Part shown: piece after piece, positions 63,883 to 64,000 of the stretch | Position numbering within the stretch: the first letter of the stretch is position 1 | Layout: each line of letters begins with the position of its first letter | Assembly (NCBI GenBank): GCA_041940305.1 | Contig: JBGTSJ010000009.1 | Location: 1-64,000, forward strand | Direction of reading: 5' to 3' | From: JBGTSJ01 sp041940305 | Lineage (GTDB): Bacteria > Planctomycetota > Planctomycetia > Planctomycetales > Planctomycetaceae | Length of the DNA: 64,000 nucleotides | Notes under the pieces: generated by a model | What the model was told of the DNA's origin: nothing | Seen by the model: only the letters and a program-made list of their open reading frames with translations | Database searches by the model: none | Translations under genes and position numbers: made by a program

Positions 63883-64000
63883 AGGTTCCGTCAATACCTC
63901 TGTAGCCGGCCTCTGTGAGGCCGGGCGAGCGGGTGAAAGCTCGACGACCCGGCTGGTTCGGACGGGGTCACAGACGCCGTCTACAGGTCTTGACGGAGGT
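63883..64000. repeat. Inverted-repeat element at the window edge, possibly cut
   Basis: AGGTTCCGTCAATACCTC (63883-63900) and the following TGTAG face CTACAGGTCTTGACGGAGGT (63981-64000). The arms match in about 18 of 21 positions. Inside are a GCCGGCCTC/GAGGCCGGGC palindrome (63906-63925) and an AGCTCG/CGACGACCCGGCT region. The architecture, outer arms with inner palindromes, resembles 38917-39085, but the sequence differs. Confidence 0.6.

Overview
The window looks like part of a planctomycete chromosome: GC-rich, mostly single-copy genes with wide intergenic gaps. The strongest taxonomic markers are protein families largely restricted to, or expanded in, Planctomycetes and relatives. These are a PSCyt1-DUF1549-DUF1553 protein with a DUF1501 partner, a second DUF1501 gene, a PVC-type membrane-bound dehydrogenase domain (TIGR02604), DUF1080, a C-x-P-x-R sulfatase and a Tat-exported ceramidase-like protein. 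Genes for lipid A, a flagellar hook and the futalosine menaquinone route are also present. The genus cannot be read from the sequence.

Layout. 0.4-4 kb: DksA-type zinc-finger protein, exported HtrA-like protease, exported protein of unknown function. 4-10.5 kb: TIGR01777 epimerase and CPD photolyase in tandem, two envelope proteins of unknown function, a PfkB kinase, a DUF1080 protein. 10.7-19.4 kb: ceramidase-like protein, DUF4190-HEAT membrane protein, the DUF1553/DUF1501 pair and a second PfkB kinase. 19.4-22.7 kb (minus strand): ParE-type toxin and antitoxin, a heme-less TIGR02604 protein, Uma2-family protein. 22.9-29.2 kb: glycosyltransferase, degenerate SGNH protein, then fliK-flgD-flgE. 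29.5-37 kb: TPR-AAA+ ATPase, purU, SplB-like radical SAM protein, SDR, mqnD, ABC-F ATPase. 37-45 kb: two proteins of unknown role, CcsA/HemX with hemA, an RpiB-CPXCG fusion, sulfatase, nucleoside hydrolase. 45-51 kb (minus strand): ompH-lpxC-lpxA and a Gfo/Idh gene that may be gnnA, then a coiled-coil protein and thioredoxin. 51-64 kb: FAD oxidoreductase, exported and small membrane proteins, M20 peptidase, ClpP-like protein, YkgJ-like protein, TPR protein, UbiB kinase, BrkB/YihY protein, DUF1501 protein.

Functional links that can be read from the order are: hook assembly (fliK-flgD-flgE); lipid A first steps and outer-membrane biogenesis (ompH-lpxC-lpxA-gnnA?); heme supply (ccsA/hemX-hemA); surface or carbon-source breakdown (DUF1553/DUF1501, TIGR02604, sulfatase, DUF1080); and one toxin-antitoxin module. 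No tRNA, rRNA, CRISPR array, transposase or prophage gene was found.

The intergenic DNA is unusually rich in short palindromic elements of at least six types. Two features stand out: a nested 169-bp hairpin at 38917-39085 and a perfect 28-bp inverted repeat at 55583-55735. I did not find a clear new multi-gene defence or metabolic system. The best leads are single proteins: the RpiB-CPXCG fusion, the radical SAM protein with altered cysteine spacing, the apparently inactive SGNH protein next to hook genes, and a ClpP-like protein framed by repeats.
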